Shown here in pieces: positions 33,690-44,581 of a stretch of 64,000 nt of DNA; positions within the stretch are counted from its first letter, which is position 1, and each line of letters opens with the position of its first letter. Below the pieces are notes generated by a model. That model was not told the origin of the DNA. It saw only the letters and a program-made list of their open reading frames with translations, and made no database searches. Both the position numbers and the translations under genes were made by a program. Location: contig JAJEKV010000143.1 in assembly GCA_021234155.1 (NCBI GenBank), forward strand, positions 444,636 to 508,635, in the 5' to 3' direction. The DNA is from Isoetes taiwanensis. Lineage: Eukaryota > Streptophyta > Lycopodiopsida > Isoetales > Isoetaceae.

Positions 33690-34012
33690 AAACTACATTT
33701 TGCCATCATGAAGCTCATTGAGATGCCTTTGTTTGTTACATAGGTCATCTCTATTTTCAATACGTTCTCATTACAGATATAATAAACGGTGCCATCATGA
33801 AGCTCATTGAGATGCTTTTGTTTGTTACATGGGTCTTCCTAATCAGCTATTTGATATAGGAACACAGTATTTATTATGGAAACGATTTTGTACATCTCAA
33901 CTTCATAACTCCTATTAGGTTTTGTTTGTAACATGAGTCTTCCTAATCAGCTATTTGATATAGGAACATGGAAACAATTTTATGCATCTCAACTTCATAA
34001 CTCCTATTAGGT
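33690..34012. repeat. Overlapping local duplications
   Basis: GCCATCATGAAGCTCATTGA occurs at about 33,703 and 33,791. A second unit containing AATCAGCTATTTGATATAGG and CATAACTCCTATTAGGT occurs at about 33,840 and 33,948. Repeated short-range duplications of this kind characterise the 29-34 kb stretch. Confidence 0.75.
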
Positions 34013-36499
34013 GAGTTTGTTTAAATGGGGCAATAGCTATGAGAACCAAATTATTAGCTTTGCAAACAATGATTACATCTATAAATAGCTCCACCTCAGG
34101 CCATCATTGTATATACTATCTACCTCAATAGATTTTGGGGAAAACTAGCTATATCTGATCTTGGTTGGCCTTTCACTCCTAGCCAGAAAGAGCCGCTAAA
34201 ATGTCAGACCGAGATCTTCAAAAAAGCACAAACTTAATTCATGCGGAATTCAAATTTTAATTATCTAAATGTGCCTTGCAATATCACTTGCATATCGAAG
34301 TGTCAAATAAACTTTGAACTCATCTTTTCTTCCCGTTTCGATGCTATAGGAGAAAATGCATGAACAAGTGCAATAGTGATTGCCATCGCCACTTTGCACT
34401 TGCCACATGAAAATGAGGATTTGCATACTAATCTTGCACAACAGTCAAAGTGAGTAATAATCATGTGGCAACTTTGTAACTTCTGGGGTAATTTTGAGCT
34501 AGAATAACTTCTATAATCATCTAACATCCACTACCACATAATGCAAGTATATCCCCTTTCCCTCTTTTGGCCCAAAATTCAAAATTCATTGTCATTTAAT
34601 GTTGTTTTACACACACACTTGCATACCAAGAAAGAGCCCACCCATGTTGCTCCATGTGTACAAGTACCGAAATAGGCATAAGTAATGTCACCATATTAAG
34701 TTACATTTCGACAATGAAAAAGAATGCTTCCTCTAAAGAAATCTTTGAGAATACAAACTCCAAGAATAAGAAAAAACTCTGGTTTCAATGTTGGTTTAAC
34801 ATCTTAGCTGGAAAAAGCATTGTAAGAAATGGTGCGACAAAACTTAGCTATTTAATCAATCTTAGCATAAAATCATTGAAATAGCTATAACTGAACGTCA
34901 GAGTATGGAACTTGATGTCTATAATTGTTTAGATATGGAACTTGATGTCCATAATTGTTTAGACATGGTAAGGCTCGACAATTGATAAAACAATAGGCTA
35001 GCCCAAATTTACCAAATAAAGAAAACGTAGTATAATATACCTATGCTTCAATCTTAAGTTCAATTTCATAATCCTGGAAATATTGGCTTCGTATCTAGTG
35101 AAATCTTAAGAACCTTGCCGCCTTCCAAGGTACGCTGTTTATTCTAACCAAAGATGGAACAACAAACTCTTCAAGTTGCTGCTAAAGCCCGACAGCGCAA
35201 ACAACAAACAACAATGTACATTGACAGCTTTAATATTAATGTAAAAAGGAAACGGACATATATATAGTCACTAATAGACTCACCACTAATATTTCCGATC
35301 ACAATGAATAGAGCATTCTTTATAGTGGTATTGATGGATTTGTGTATGTAATCAAGGCCTCAATCAAGGGATGGAGTATGCTAGGATATTTTCTTAACAT
35401 TTCTATCCATTTCATATCATGATGCATTTCACGAAGTAACTAGAGGCGGCTCTTTGGCATTTCTATTACACAGCACACAAAATATGCCTCACACCCACAC
35501 TCACATTCACACCTTCCTCCATTTTTAGCATTTGTCAAATACAAAAATTGCCACATTCTTTATAGTGGCCAACAATCAAACAACCACTATTTGAAATTGT
35601 AGTAAAGGTCGGCAACGCCGGGCACCATAACTAGTTTACAATAAATTCAATGTCTTTGCCAAAATGCTTGGATTTTCTTAAATTACTATAGCGTGATGGC
35701 TAATATTTGCCTTTCCATTTTGTGAAAGTTTAGCCAAAAGCAAGAAACTATGATGGAAAAAAACCATTTAGTTTAGCCAAGTGTTAGAAACTTCTAGCCC
35801 CAATTTGAAGGTAGTTTAGCTAAACCTATTTTGGCTACACTAAAATATAGGAGTAGTAATTTATTCCATGATGCAACATTGCATTCACAAATAATGTGAC
35901 TCTTATCCATTCTTGTTTTAGAAATGAATAATGTGACTAAAGATTATCCGTAAACCACCGACAGTAAAAAATTCCTAGATTTTTTGCTATTTGTTTAAAA
36001 TGGGTAATTTTTGCCCTGGGGTTTCTAGGCGGCGCCGCTTCCAACGCCGCCACAAGTTCACAACAACATTAAAATACACTTGCTCAATCATATCAAATTT
36101 CAGTGTTACAGATATTTCACTATTTCAAATCAAAGATCAAGATCAATGATCAAAATACACGACTGGCTACTGTGGTCTTTTGTAAGATCATCTGCTTCCT
36201 TTGGGCATCCACACAGAGCAGACCTTGATTTCTTTGCTGCTCTTGGCGTTGGCCTGATGCCACCATCAACAAGATTCTTGGCGAAAAATCCACGAGATTA
36301 AAAAATGGGTATATAGAACAAGATTTTGCACGAAAAATTGAAACAGGAAAAAGGGCGTCCATCACCTCAACTGCAAGAGGTAAAGATCTGAAAAGAAGGC
36401 AGCAAGGAGCAGCTGACGAAATAAATTCATGGAGACCTCCAACAAATACCAACAAAAAATCCTAGATGAATCAAAATACCCAATCAATTGGCCACGAAG
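34013..36499. other. Unrecognised AT-rich sequence
   Basis: No gene, RNA or repeat family recognised. Part of 36,271-36,345 (GGCGAAAAATCCACGAGATT, GGGTATATAGAACAAGATTT) recurs just after the transporter exon at 36,663-36,712. Confidence 0.45.
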
Positions 36500-36661
36500 A
36501 TGGAGCAGCAGCAAGGAGGCCGGAAGTGGACATCGGCGCCCTTCTTGATGGGCTATGCGATATCCTCAGGTCTACCATCCATAATAAACAAATATGTGCT
36601 CCTCCGTTTTCCATATCCGGCCCTGCTAACAGCTCTGCAGTATGCAACCACCGCAGCCGGA
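36500..36661 (+). pseudogene. GONST3-like nucleotide-sugar transporter, first-exon fragment
   Basis: From ATG 36,500 the frame reads MEQQQGGRKWTSAPFLMGYA, then a conserved transmembrane part containing SIINKYVLLRFPYPALLTAL and QYATTAAG. This matches the start of plant GDP-sugar/nucleotide-sugar antiporters of the GONST3-type (drug/metabolite transporter superfamily, Golgi). Similarity stops at the AAG; the next bases belong to a local repeat (AGATTCTCGGCGAAAAATGG), and no GT donor sits at the break. No further exons were found in the window, so a captured or truncated gene piece is likelier than a working gene, although a distant second exon cannot be ruled out. Confidence 0.6.
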
Positions 36662-39600
36662 AGATCCACGAGATTCTCGGCGAAAAATGGGTATACAGAA
36701 CAAGATTTTGCATGATTGCACCATTTTTGCAAACACACCATCGTAAACCTACGAAAAATCAAAGCTATTAGAAGTAGCTTCTTGAAACTTTGAGAACAGA
36801 AGAAAAATAGAAGTAAACAAAAAATTTATCACAGAAGCTCCAAAACTCCCCCAAATCTAACAAAAACTCGCTCAAACTGGAGCTCCGACCTCCAAGAGCT
36901 CAGAAAACATGATTAGAAGGAAGCGCCTCGCCGACGCCAAATATCACTGTCGCCATAGTTGAGGTCGGAAAGGAGGAAAGTAAAAGAAAGAAAGAAAATA
37001 CCTTTTTTTTGGTTGCCGGAATTTTTGACTGCTAGTGGCTTACGTGAGGGAGACACCTGGTTCTCGGGGATTCCGGTGGAAAACCGGCAGCAGAGCCGCC
37101 GATTGCGACGAATCCGCTGCCTGTTTCCCACCGGAAACCCCTCGAACAAGGTGGTTCCCTAGCACATAGTGTTGTTTTAGAATTGGATTGGATTTTTTGT
37201 GCACAAAGACCAAAAAAAAGCCTATGGGGCTTAAACACAAAACACAACAGACCTCTTAGTGTTTAGGACTAAAAACCTGCCCAAAGGGTTTCTGAGGGAA
37301 ATCCTTAGTAGTAATAGACTTGTTGATAAACTGTACGAAAAAAAAGGACCCTGAAATTATAGGGCCAAACATCAGGGTTTTTCAAGAAGAAAAACACAGT
37401 CGATTCAAACCGACTACGTCCCTTGCTGTCCCCTGCTTTCGTCGGCCCCTGCCGTCCCCTTCTAACCGGCGCCGCCAACATTCCCCTTGAATATTTGTCG
37501 GAAAAGTAAGAAAAAGACAAAATTTCAGTGTCCCATTTTTTTTTCGTCGGTGAATTTTGGCGAGCTCGAAATTTCAAAATTTCGAGCTCGCCGAAATTAT
37601 GCCTTCCAAAAGTGTTAAGAGACTGAGTACGTTTTAAAGTGCATGATTATTCAAATTAAATAAGCAAAAAACAATTGTTGAGCAGATGGATGCATGGGAT
37701 TACAATCACATACTAAGATGCACTAATTATATAGTGGAAGTAAAAAAAGCCGGGAGCAAGAGTAAGATCTTACAATAATGCCAAGAGATAGAGGACAGCA
37801 TAAGTTATGTGCCTTCGATGTGTGTTTTGACTCCTGTCTCTATTATTTTTTTTCTTTATATGTCTTTCAAAAGTGTAAGGATGAAACGTCCGAAATATAG
37901 CAAATAGCTAGGTCAATGGTCCTTAAAGTGGTGTACAACCACTAGATTGATTGCAAGGTCTGATATCTATTTCTTGAGCACTCCAAAGTGGAAATGTGGT
38001 AGTAGTTTATTGTCAGTTTGCTTCAAACAATAAATTGCTCCATGCTTGCCAAAAATTAATGCTTTACCTTCAATAAACATTTGTCTTTTCCCCGTGATAT
38101 TTGATGCTCTGAATGGGTTTACTAATGTGTTGTATTATTTCATTTATAATTTGCGATGCTCTGAATATGTTTATAATGTGGGATGTCTTGTGAAATGTTA
38201 GTCACTTATTGTATCTAGCTGAAAGAGTACAATTTTGTTGTGTATTTACGCAGAGTTCCATAAGATTTATGTTTGTAACCATCTGTGTGGAAAGGAAGTA
38301 TTGATGTACATTAGATTTAACTTTGAGAGTAAGCAGTTGGTACCATAGAACACACTTCATTTGAGACGAGAACATATCAATTCATATAATACTGGTTGAT
38401 GTTGTTATTGGTATTATACGTTATATCTTCTCAAGTGCATGGCTACTCCATATCTAGCACAATAACAGGGGTTTCCACGGGAGATTTGATATGGTAATTT
38501 AAGACCATAGACCATACGTCTAAAGCAAATAAATGGGTTATTTATAAAAAAAAACAACACAGATCAATAAAAAAAATAAGCACGTTCACTCGCTGGTTAC
38601 ATTGACTAAAATATTCTTATTAAGATATTGAATTATGTTGGTAGAGGTTCGAGTCGCCACATTTTATATTCTATATAAAACCTTAGGCAAACCTGTATAT
38701 GAGTCACCGTATTCATATTTCAAAACCTTAGGTGAACCTGTACTTTTTGTTTTAAAATCATAGGCGGCCCTAGTCGTACATGACCATAATCGAAATGATA
38801 GGTGCCAAGAGGTCTCAACATACGATCTGGGATGGATTCAATGATCGAGGTAGTTCAAGGCGCATCTCGCTCAAGGAAATCTGTGGTTCTTGTTATATGT
38901 TTCTAGCTTTCGACTCCATTTAATCATGCATGCATAGCAACAAGTAGTTAGCGTTGTATATACCATGTGATAATATTATATTTATCATGTTTTAAGCGGA
39001 GCACATGAAAGCAACGTTCTCATAACATTTTCATGAAGAGAAACGCTTTAGCTATGTGACATTTTAATGGAACTTGAAGTCTATGCCACTTCCATAAGTT
39101 CTTGAATGTAGAACATCACAGTTGCTTCCAAAAGGGAAGAATTGTTATGAATATAGTAGCTCGGGGAAGTGGTCTTGGACGTTAGTCTTGGTGGACTAGC
39201 ATGGGTGTGTAAGAATGGAAAATTATGGGTAACGCAAGGCAAATAAATGGCAAGGAAACCTTATAATGGTTATGGTTAAATAATATCTTAGAGCCAAGAT
39301 ATTATTTAATGGTTAAAGTTTTAGAGTTTAAATAGGTCAAAGATAAATATAAAAGGAACTGAAACCAAAATTAGTTTGAAAGGAAAAGGTAGACGTGTAA
39401 AAGAAACAATGGGCATGAATAGTTATTATTGGACGACCACTTTTTATACACATTACTTTAGCTTTAACTCTAATTCTAATATTTCCTTGACTATGTGACC
39501 GTAATCTTGTTTGATAAACCACCCATGCTTGTTACTTTGCCATTGCCGGTAAGCCTTGCCATAATTCTGCCAGTTCTTAGCACCGAGTGGCCTGGTTGGG

Positions 39601-40673
39601 CGGTGAACTACAAAGACTGGTTAATGCATCTAGATCTAGCTCTAGTTTTGGTGAACTAAGAGCTTGACCAATCTGAGTTATTGGTGTAACTTGTATGCAT
39701 AACAACATTGTTGATGCAAACTTGCCATAAATAAAAAGAAAAACAACTTTCAATTATAAACGACAAATATTATTATAATATTCCAATGCCATAAGACACA
39801 GATTTTGCCCAATCAATATCATTAAGTGTGGTCAAATGTATATGTTACGTTGAGTTAACCAAGTTAACCTGAGATGAGATAAAACATTAAGGAAAAGATA
39901 AGGTAGGATAAGATAAGATAAGATATACACATAGAGCAAACTTTGATCTTTATATTTTTCATAAAAAATTTACAATAAAATATTCATAGTCAAACCGATT
40001 GATGCTAACCTCCAGAATTTAAAACACCTATAATGATATTCCCAACCCCATGAGATAAAGGTTTTGACATTGATATCATGAGTGTAGTCAAACATAGATA
40101 TTACTTTGAGTTTTAGAATATCAAGCTAAGCTAAGAAAGGTAAAACATTAAGATAACATGAGATGTATACATAAAGCAAACTTAACCTAAAGATTTCACA
40201 AGAAAATAGATGTAGAAGGTCTATCTTTTCGAACCCATATGCTGCTAAATTTGTGTACCTTTTAGTAGGATGTGGAATCCTACATTCAATTTTGCACCGT
40301 AATACTAACACCATTTTTTGCTACTCTGCTTCTTAGAAGAGAAAAGAGAAAAAAAATGAGAATGAAGAAAAAATCGAAATAGCAGAGAAAAATGCATGGT
40401 TTAAATAGATCTAATAATCTAGTGTATAGAGTAATGTTTGGAAAACTGTCGAGACCAAGTGTTGGCACACGTGTCCACCATGTAATAATTTGTGAGTGTT
40501 AAAAGTGAATATAAAAGAATACCTGGCATCTACTCCATTATAGATGTTCTACTCTATATTTTATTACTATTATATTTCTGTCCGATTAAACAGCTTGAAA
40601 CATCAAATGTGCTTCATCAAATATCTTCCTTAGATCTTACATGCAAAGCTGTGCTGCAATGCACAAGCTAAGC
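36662..40673. other. Unrecognised sequence with one strong hairpin
   Basis: No gene supported. A perfect 15-bp-arm inverted repeat, GGCGAGCTCGAAATT / TCAA / AATTTCGAGCTCGCC, lies at about 37,558-37,591. The rest is AT-rich with scattered short repeats (for example GATAAGATAAGATA near 39,907). Confidence 0.5.
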
Positions 40674-40688
40674 AACCTAATGAAGATC

Positions 40689-43571
40689 CCTTTTTTTTTT
40701 TTTTTGAAGGACGACAAACTGTTATTCAATATTCCAGAAGAAGTACACACCTAGATGCAGAGACAGGAATAAAATCTCAGCAGACAAAGATAATCCACTG
40801 AGTGCAGCCACCTATCTATGCATAAGATAAGATACCCAAATATTTCTCAAAAATCAAACGTTTTTTCTCAGGAGCAAGCTGAGAACATAGGTATGCCTTC
40901 ACCAATCTGTCTTGCGCCTCGTGAAGAAGTTGGTTGACGCTAATTGATAAGCCTTTGAAGATACACAATCGCCTTCTTTTCCAAATAGACCACATCAACC
41001 AGCCTGAAGCTAAGTGGAAAGCTGTTGCTTCAAGTTGTTCCAAGTGGAAGGATAAATGGCGAGAAGCACCTGCTGGCTAGTCAAGACCACATTGAAGAGA
41101 GATAGTAACCATGACCAAACTGGCTGAACTTGGTCACATAGAAAAAAACAGTGCTCGATACATCTCAACTTGCCACTTACACAGTGGACAGAGTTCTGAA
41201 ATGCGGGGATAAAACTTATGAACCAGCACATTAACCCGCAAACATCTGTGAAGGGGTTGCCACCATAAGGTAGAAACTTTAGGATGCAGCAATTTATTCC
41301 AGACCCAGGACCACATACGCTTCCACTGAGGAGGGGGAATGCGGAACTGCCAACCAGTCCGAGGATGGACAATGTCAACATCAACCAGCTTTTGATATAA
41401 TGAATGCACAAGTCATTGTGCATTAACAATTTGGGGACCAGTCCAAATAGGCACATCAACTGATTGTGAAGGAGCGTCTGACAGAATGCCAGCCAGCTTT
41501 TGCCACAGAGCTCTGTCCCATCAAGATAGCATAAACTTAATCTGAAAAGCATCCCAAGTCAACAAGTGTCCTCGCCAACTGTGAGAATACCAGCACGCCT
41601 CCAACGCCGCTGAGTCAATGACAGTAGCACACAGAGGCATGTGATTATCCAGAGGAATCCACCAACACAGAGAACCTGCTTGTGGACATACACCTGGATT
41701 AATCTTAAATAGACGAACTGTCTCCCAAGAATCAAACAGTCCCTTCAAGAAGGGAGAAGCATTCGGATATGGATAAAAGAGACACCAAGGAAGAACTGCC
41801 CTAAGTGCCGGTTTCCCAAAAGGAATACACTGCCCAAGTGCTTGCGCAACCAATCTCATTCCAGGCGAATATATCATACCCACCAAGTAGCGACAAATGA
41901 ACTTAGATATCATAATTTTATTCTGTAAATGAAAGTCAATCATACCTAGACCTCCAGCAATGTGGACCAAGCGACCTTCACAACTACACCTGTCTCAGTA
42001 CCTGCCCAAATGAAGTTACGGACAATTGCGACAACCTCTAGAAACTTTGTTTGTGAGGCAAGCACAGCAGATGCCATATATACATGAGTGTTGCTGAGAA
42101 CCTGCTTAGCAACTACTATCCGTCCTGCCAGAGAAAGCTTAGCTGTATTCCACAAAAAAAATGCTTACGCAGGCCTTCCACTATAACACCCCATGCATCT
42201 GAAGTAGAGATATGTATACCTACAGGAATGCCCAAGATTTTAGTGGCCTTCCCTTGAGAAAGCGCTTTCCACGGATACTCGTAAACACAGGGAGGAACAT
42301 CCACATCCAAAGTCCATAAAGCAGAGCACTTTAGCCACCCAACAAGAATCCCTGATGCCAGGGAGAAAGAGTCCAACAAAAGCTTAGCATTCTGAAGATT
42401 ATCATCCTCAGCCACTAGAAAGAGAAATGTATCATCGGCATACTGATTACACACTTCTTGAGAACCATCCTCCATAGTCAATCCCTGAATTACGCCATCT
42501 TGAGTAGCCAAAGAGAATAGTTGGGACAATACCTCTGCCACAATAGTGAACAATAATGGGGCAAGGGGACATTCTTGTCGAACTCCTCTACCAACAGGAA
42601 ACACAGCCGACGGTTCTCCCTGAAAAAGCATAGTGGACCGAGCAGAAAGATGGAGCTTCATAATATCTCAGTAAACAACTCTCCAAATTCCAATATCAGA
42701 AGGCATTTTTGTAGGAAATTCCAATCTATACTGTCATAAGCTTTAGCAAAATCCAATTTGAGATATACAATGTGCTGACCCTTAAGACGCGCCCAATACA
42801 TCCCCTCATAAGCGGCGGCCACATTATCAAGAATACAGCGCTTAGGTAAAAAAACCTGATTGCGTGAAAGAGATAGACTCTGCTAAGATATCCCTCACTT
42901 TCTCTGCCAAGGCCTTAGCAAAGATCTTGTACACCGTAGATAACAAAGTTATAGGGCGCCAATCTGAGATAGTTTTAGGCTCTTTGCACTAAGAAATAAG
43001 GGAAATGCAACCAAGTATTGATGATCTTATCCAAGCTCTGAACCGTGAGAAACTCAGAGAAAGCATTGAAGACGTCATCACCAAGCCAATTCAATAAGCT
43101 TGGAAAAACTCGCAAGAAAACCATCCAAGCTTGGGCACTTATTCTTCTTTAAAGAGTCTACATGAGAATGCAAATCATCGACAAGTAATAGTTGATTCAA
43201 CCGAACATCTTTTGTGGGGAAATAATAGGATGGATCTTAGATAAAAGCGACCTCCCGCATATCCTCTTGGAAGGGCGAGACCGATTGACAAAAAAAAAAG
43301 AGAAATGATAAAAAGAAACTTTTAAGCGTGCGAAAAGATCGAAATTTAGAGCCATCGGGTAGAAGTAGCGAATATATGGAGCTTGACACACGTCTTCTCC
43401 TTGCCTTAAAGAAGAAGTGAGAGCACCTATCTCCCAATTTAAACCAATCCAAACCGGCCTTAACGCGAGCTTGAGTTACCTGTATTGACTCAATATTTCT
43501 TATTTCTGCCAATAACTCTTTCTCTCGAATCCGGATGAAGGGGCTTGTGAACGACACATTTGAAGCTCAAT
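40689..43571 (-). mobile_element. 5'-truncated LINE (non-LTR retrotransposon) on the minus strand
   Basis: Flanked by a 15-bp target-site duplication, AACCTAATGAAGATC, at 40,674-40,688 and 43,572-43,586. A poly(A) tail on the minus strand is seen as a T run at 40,691-40,705, directly next to the left duplication. The 5' end falls within ORF2 between the endonuclease and the RT, so ORF1 and endonuclease are missing: a classic truncated target-primed insertion. Confidence 0.93.
40816..43557 (-). pseudogene. LINE ORF2 remnant: reverse transcriptase and C-terminal domain
   Basis: Minus strand: IRNIESIQVTQARVKAGLDW (about 43,490) is the RT-upstream spacer; YLKLDFAKAYDSIDWNFLQ is read near 42,720; GVRQECPLAPLLF (about 42,580) and the catalytic YADDTF (42,431-42,442) follow. 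KLSLAGRIVVAKQVLSNTHV (about 42,130) is the thumb region, and a zf-RVT-like C-terminus with CPLCKWQVEMYRALFF (about 41,190) ends near 40,820. Several frameshifts and stops make it non-functional. Confidence 0.88.
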
Positions 43572-43758
43572 AACCTAATGAAGATCTTGATTTCATTGAT
43601 GGTCAATGTGAGCAGAATGTTGAACTTCTAAACCTGACTTAAGCAAATCCATGTTGAAGATCAACTGTGTGGCATTGAAGAATTTTCTACAGAAATGAGA
43701 AAAGAAACATACCTCATTCTTCATTATTCGATTCTATTTTCTTCACTAGTTGCATCGA

Positions 43759-43871
43759 ATTATGAATTGCAAAACCTTCAGTATGCATTCCAATCTCTCA
43801 TATAAGACCCAAACTTATGAATTGCAAAACCTTCAGTATGCATTCCAATCTCTCATATAAGCCCCAAACTT
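43759..43871. repeat. Local tandem duplication (~57 bp)
   Basis: TTATGAATTGCAAAACCTTC through CTCATATAAGNCCCAAACT occurs twice in a row. Confidence 0.85.
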
Positions 43872-44051
43872 GTTAAGGCGAGCACAAAGAAGGGGACATG
43901 CGCCTAAAATCTTGAAATGTTTGTCGTTTACCTCCATTTTCAGTTCAAAAAATTTTCTTGGCAATTTTGTGAGAGAAACAGCTCGAATCCATCTAATTGA
44001 CACCCGAATTTTTCTGGATCGAGTGCTAGCCTTGTAGGGGCTAGCAATTCA

Positions 44052-44399
44052 TTGAAACTAGCATGCAAAGATCTACATATGGATATCAAAATCTTTGCAA
44101 TACTGAAGCACGCTGATAGATTAATTGTTGGTTTCTTAATTGGCTCTCCATCTGATCTTTGGAATTCACTTATTATCAGAGGTCTCTTCCCTCATCAGAA
44201 TTTTCAAACTGAATGTTCCTTTGTCCCAGGGTGTGAGGAATTCGAGATACAAATTGTGGATTCTTGGCTTGAAGAATACCTTGGTACCAGAAACATTGAG
44301 GCTACATCAGTCATTCGAGCATTCTGTGAGCAATTGGATGTAAAAATCACTGTCAAGCTATATTCCGAGCCTGAAGTAGGGGATTTCTCTTCAAATTGA
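44052..44399 (+). CDS. Unrecognised 115-codon ORF upstream of the LINE
   Basis: Reads MKLACKDLHMDIKIFAILKH and later SWLEEYLGTRNIEATSVIRA, with balanced composition and a clear stop. It may be a small coding part at the 5' end of the LINE, a host exon next to its insertion site, or chance. No domain recognised. Confidence 0.3.
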   Translation: MKLACKDLHMDIKIFAILKHADRLIVGFLIGSPSDLWNSLIIRGLFPHQNFQTECSFVPGCEEFEIQIVDSWLEEYLGTRNIEATSVIRAFCEQLDVKITVKLYSEPEVGDFSSN

Positions 44400-44581
44400 G
44401 GTCCATTCATGCTTCTCAAATTGACAATCATGGCATTGAGGAGGAAAGAAATTCTGTCTCTCATAGATAGGATCTTTCTCGCTTTCTTTTAGTCTAATTT
44501 TCCTTTTTTGCCTTCCTTCCCCTTTTTTGCCTATCTCTGCGTTCAAACTTCCCCTTGTTGTTTTCATCTGAGCTTTTTCAA

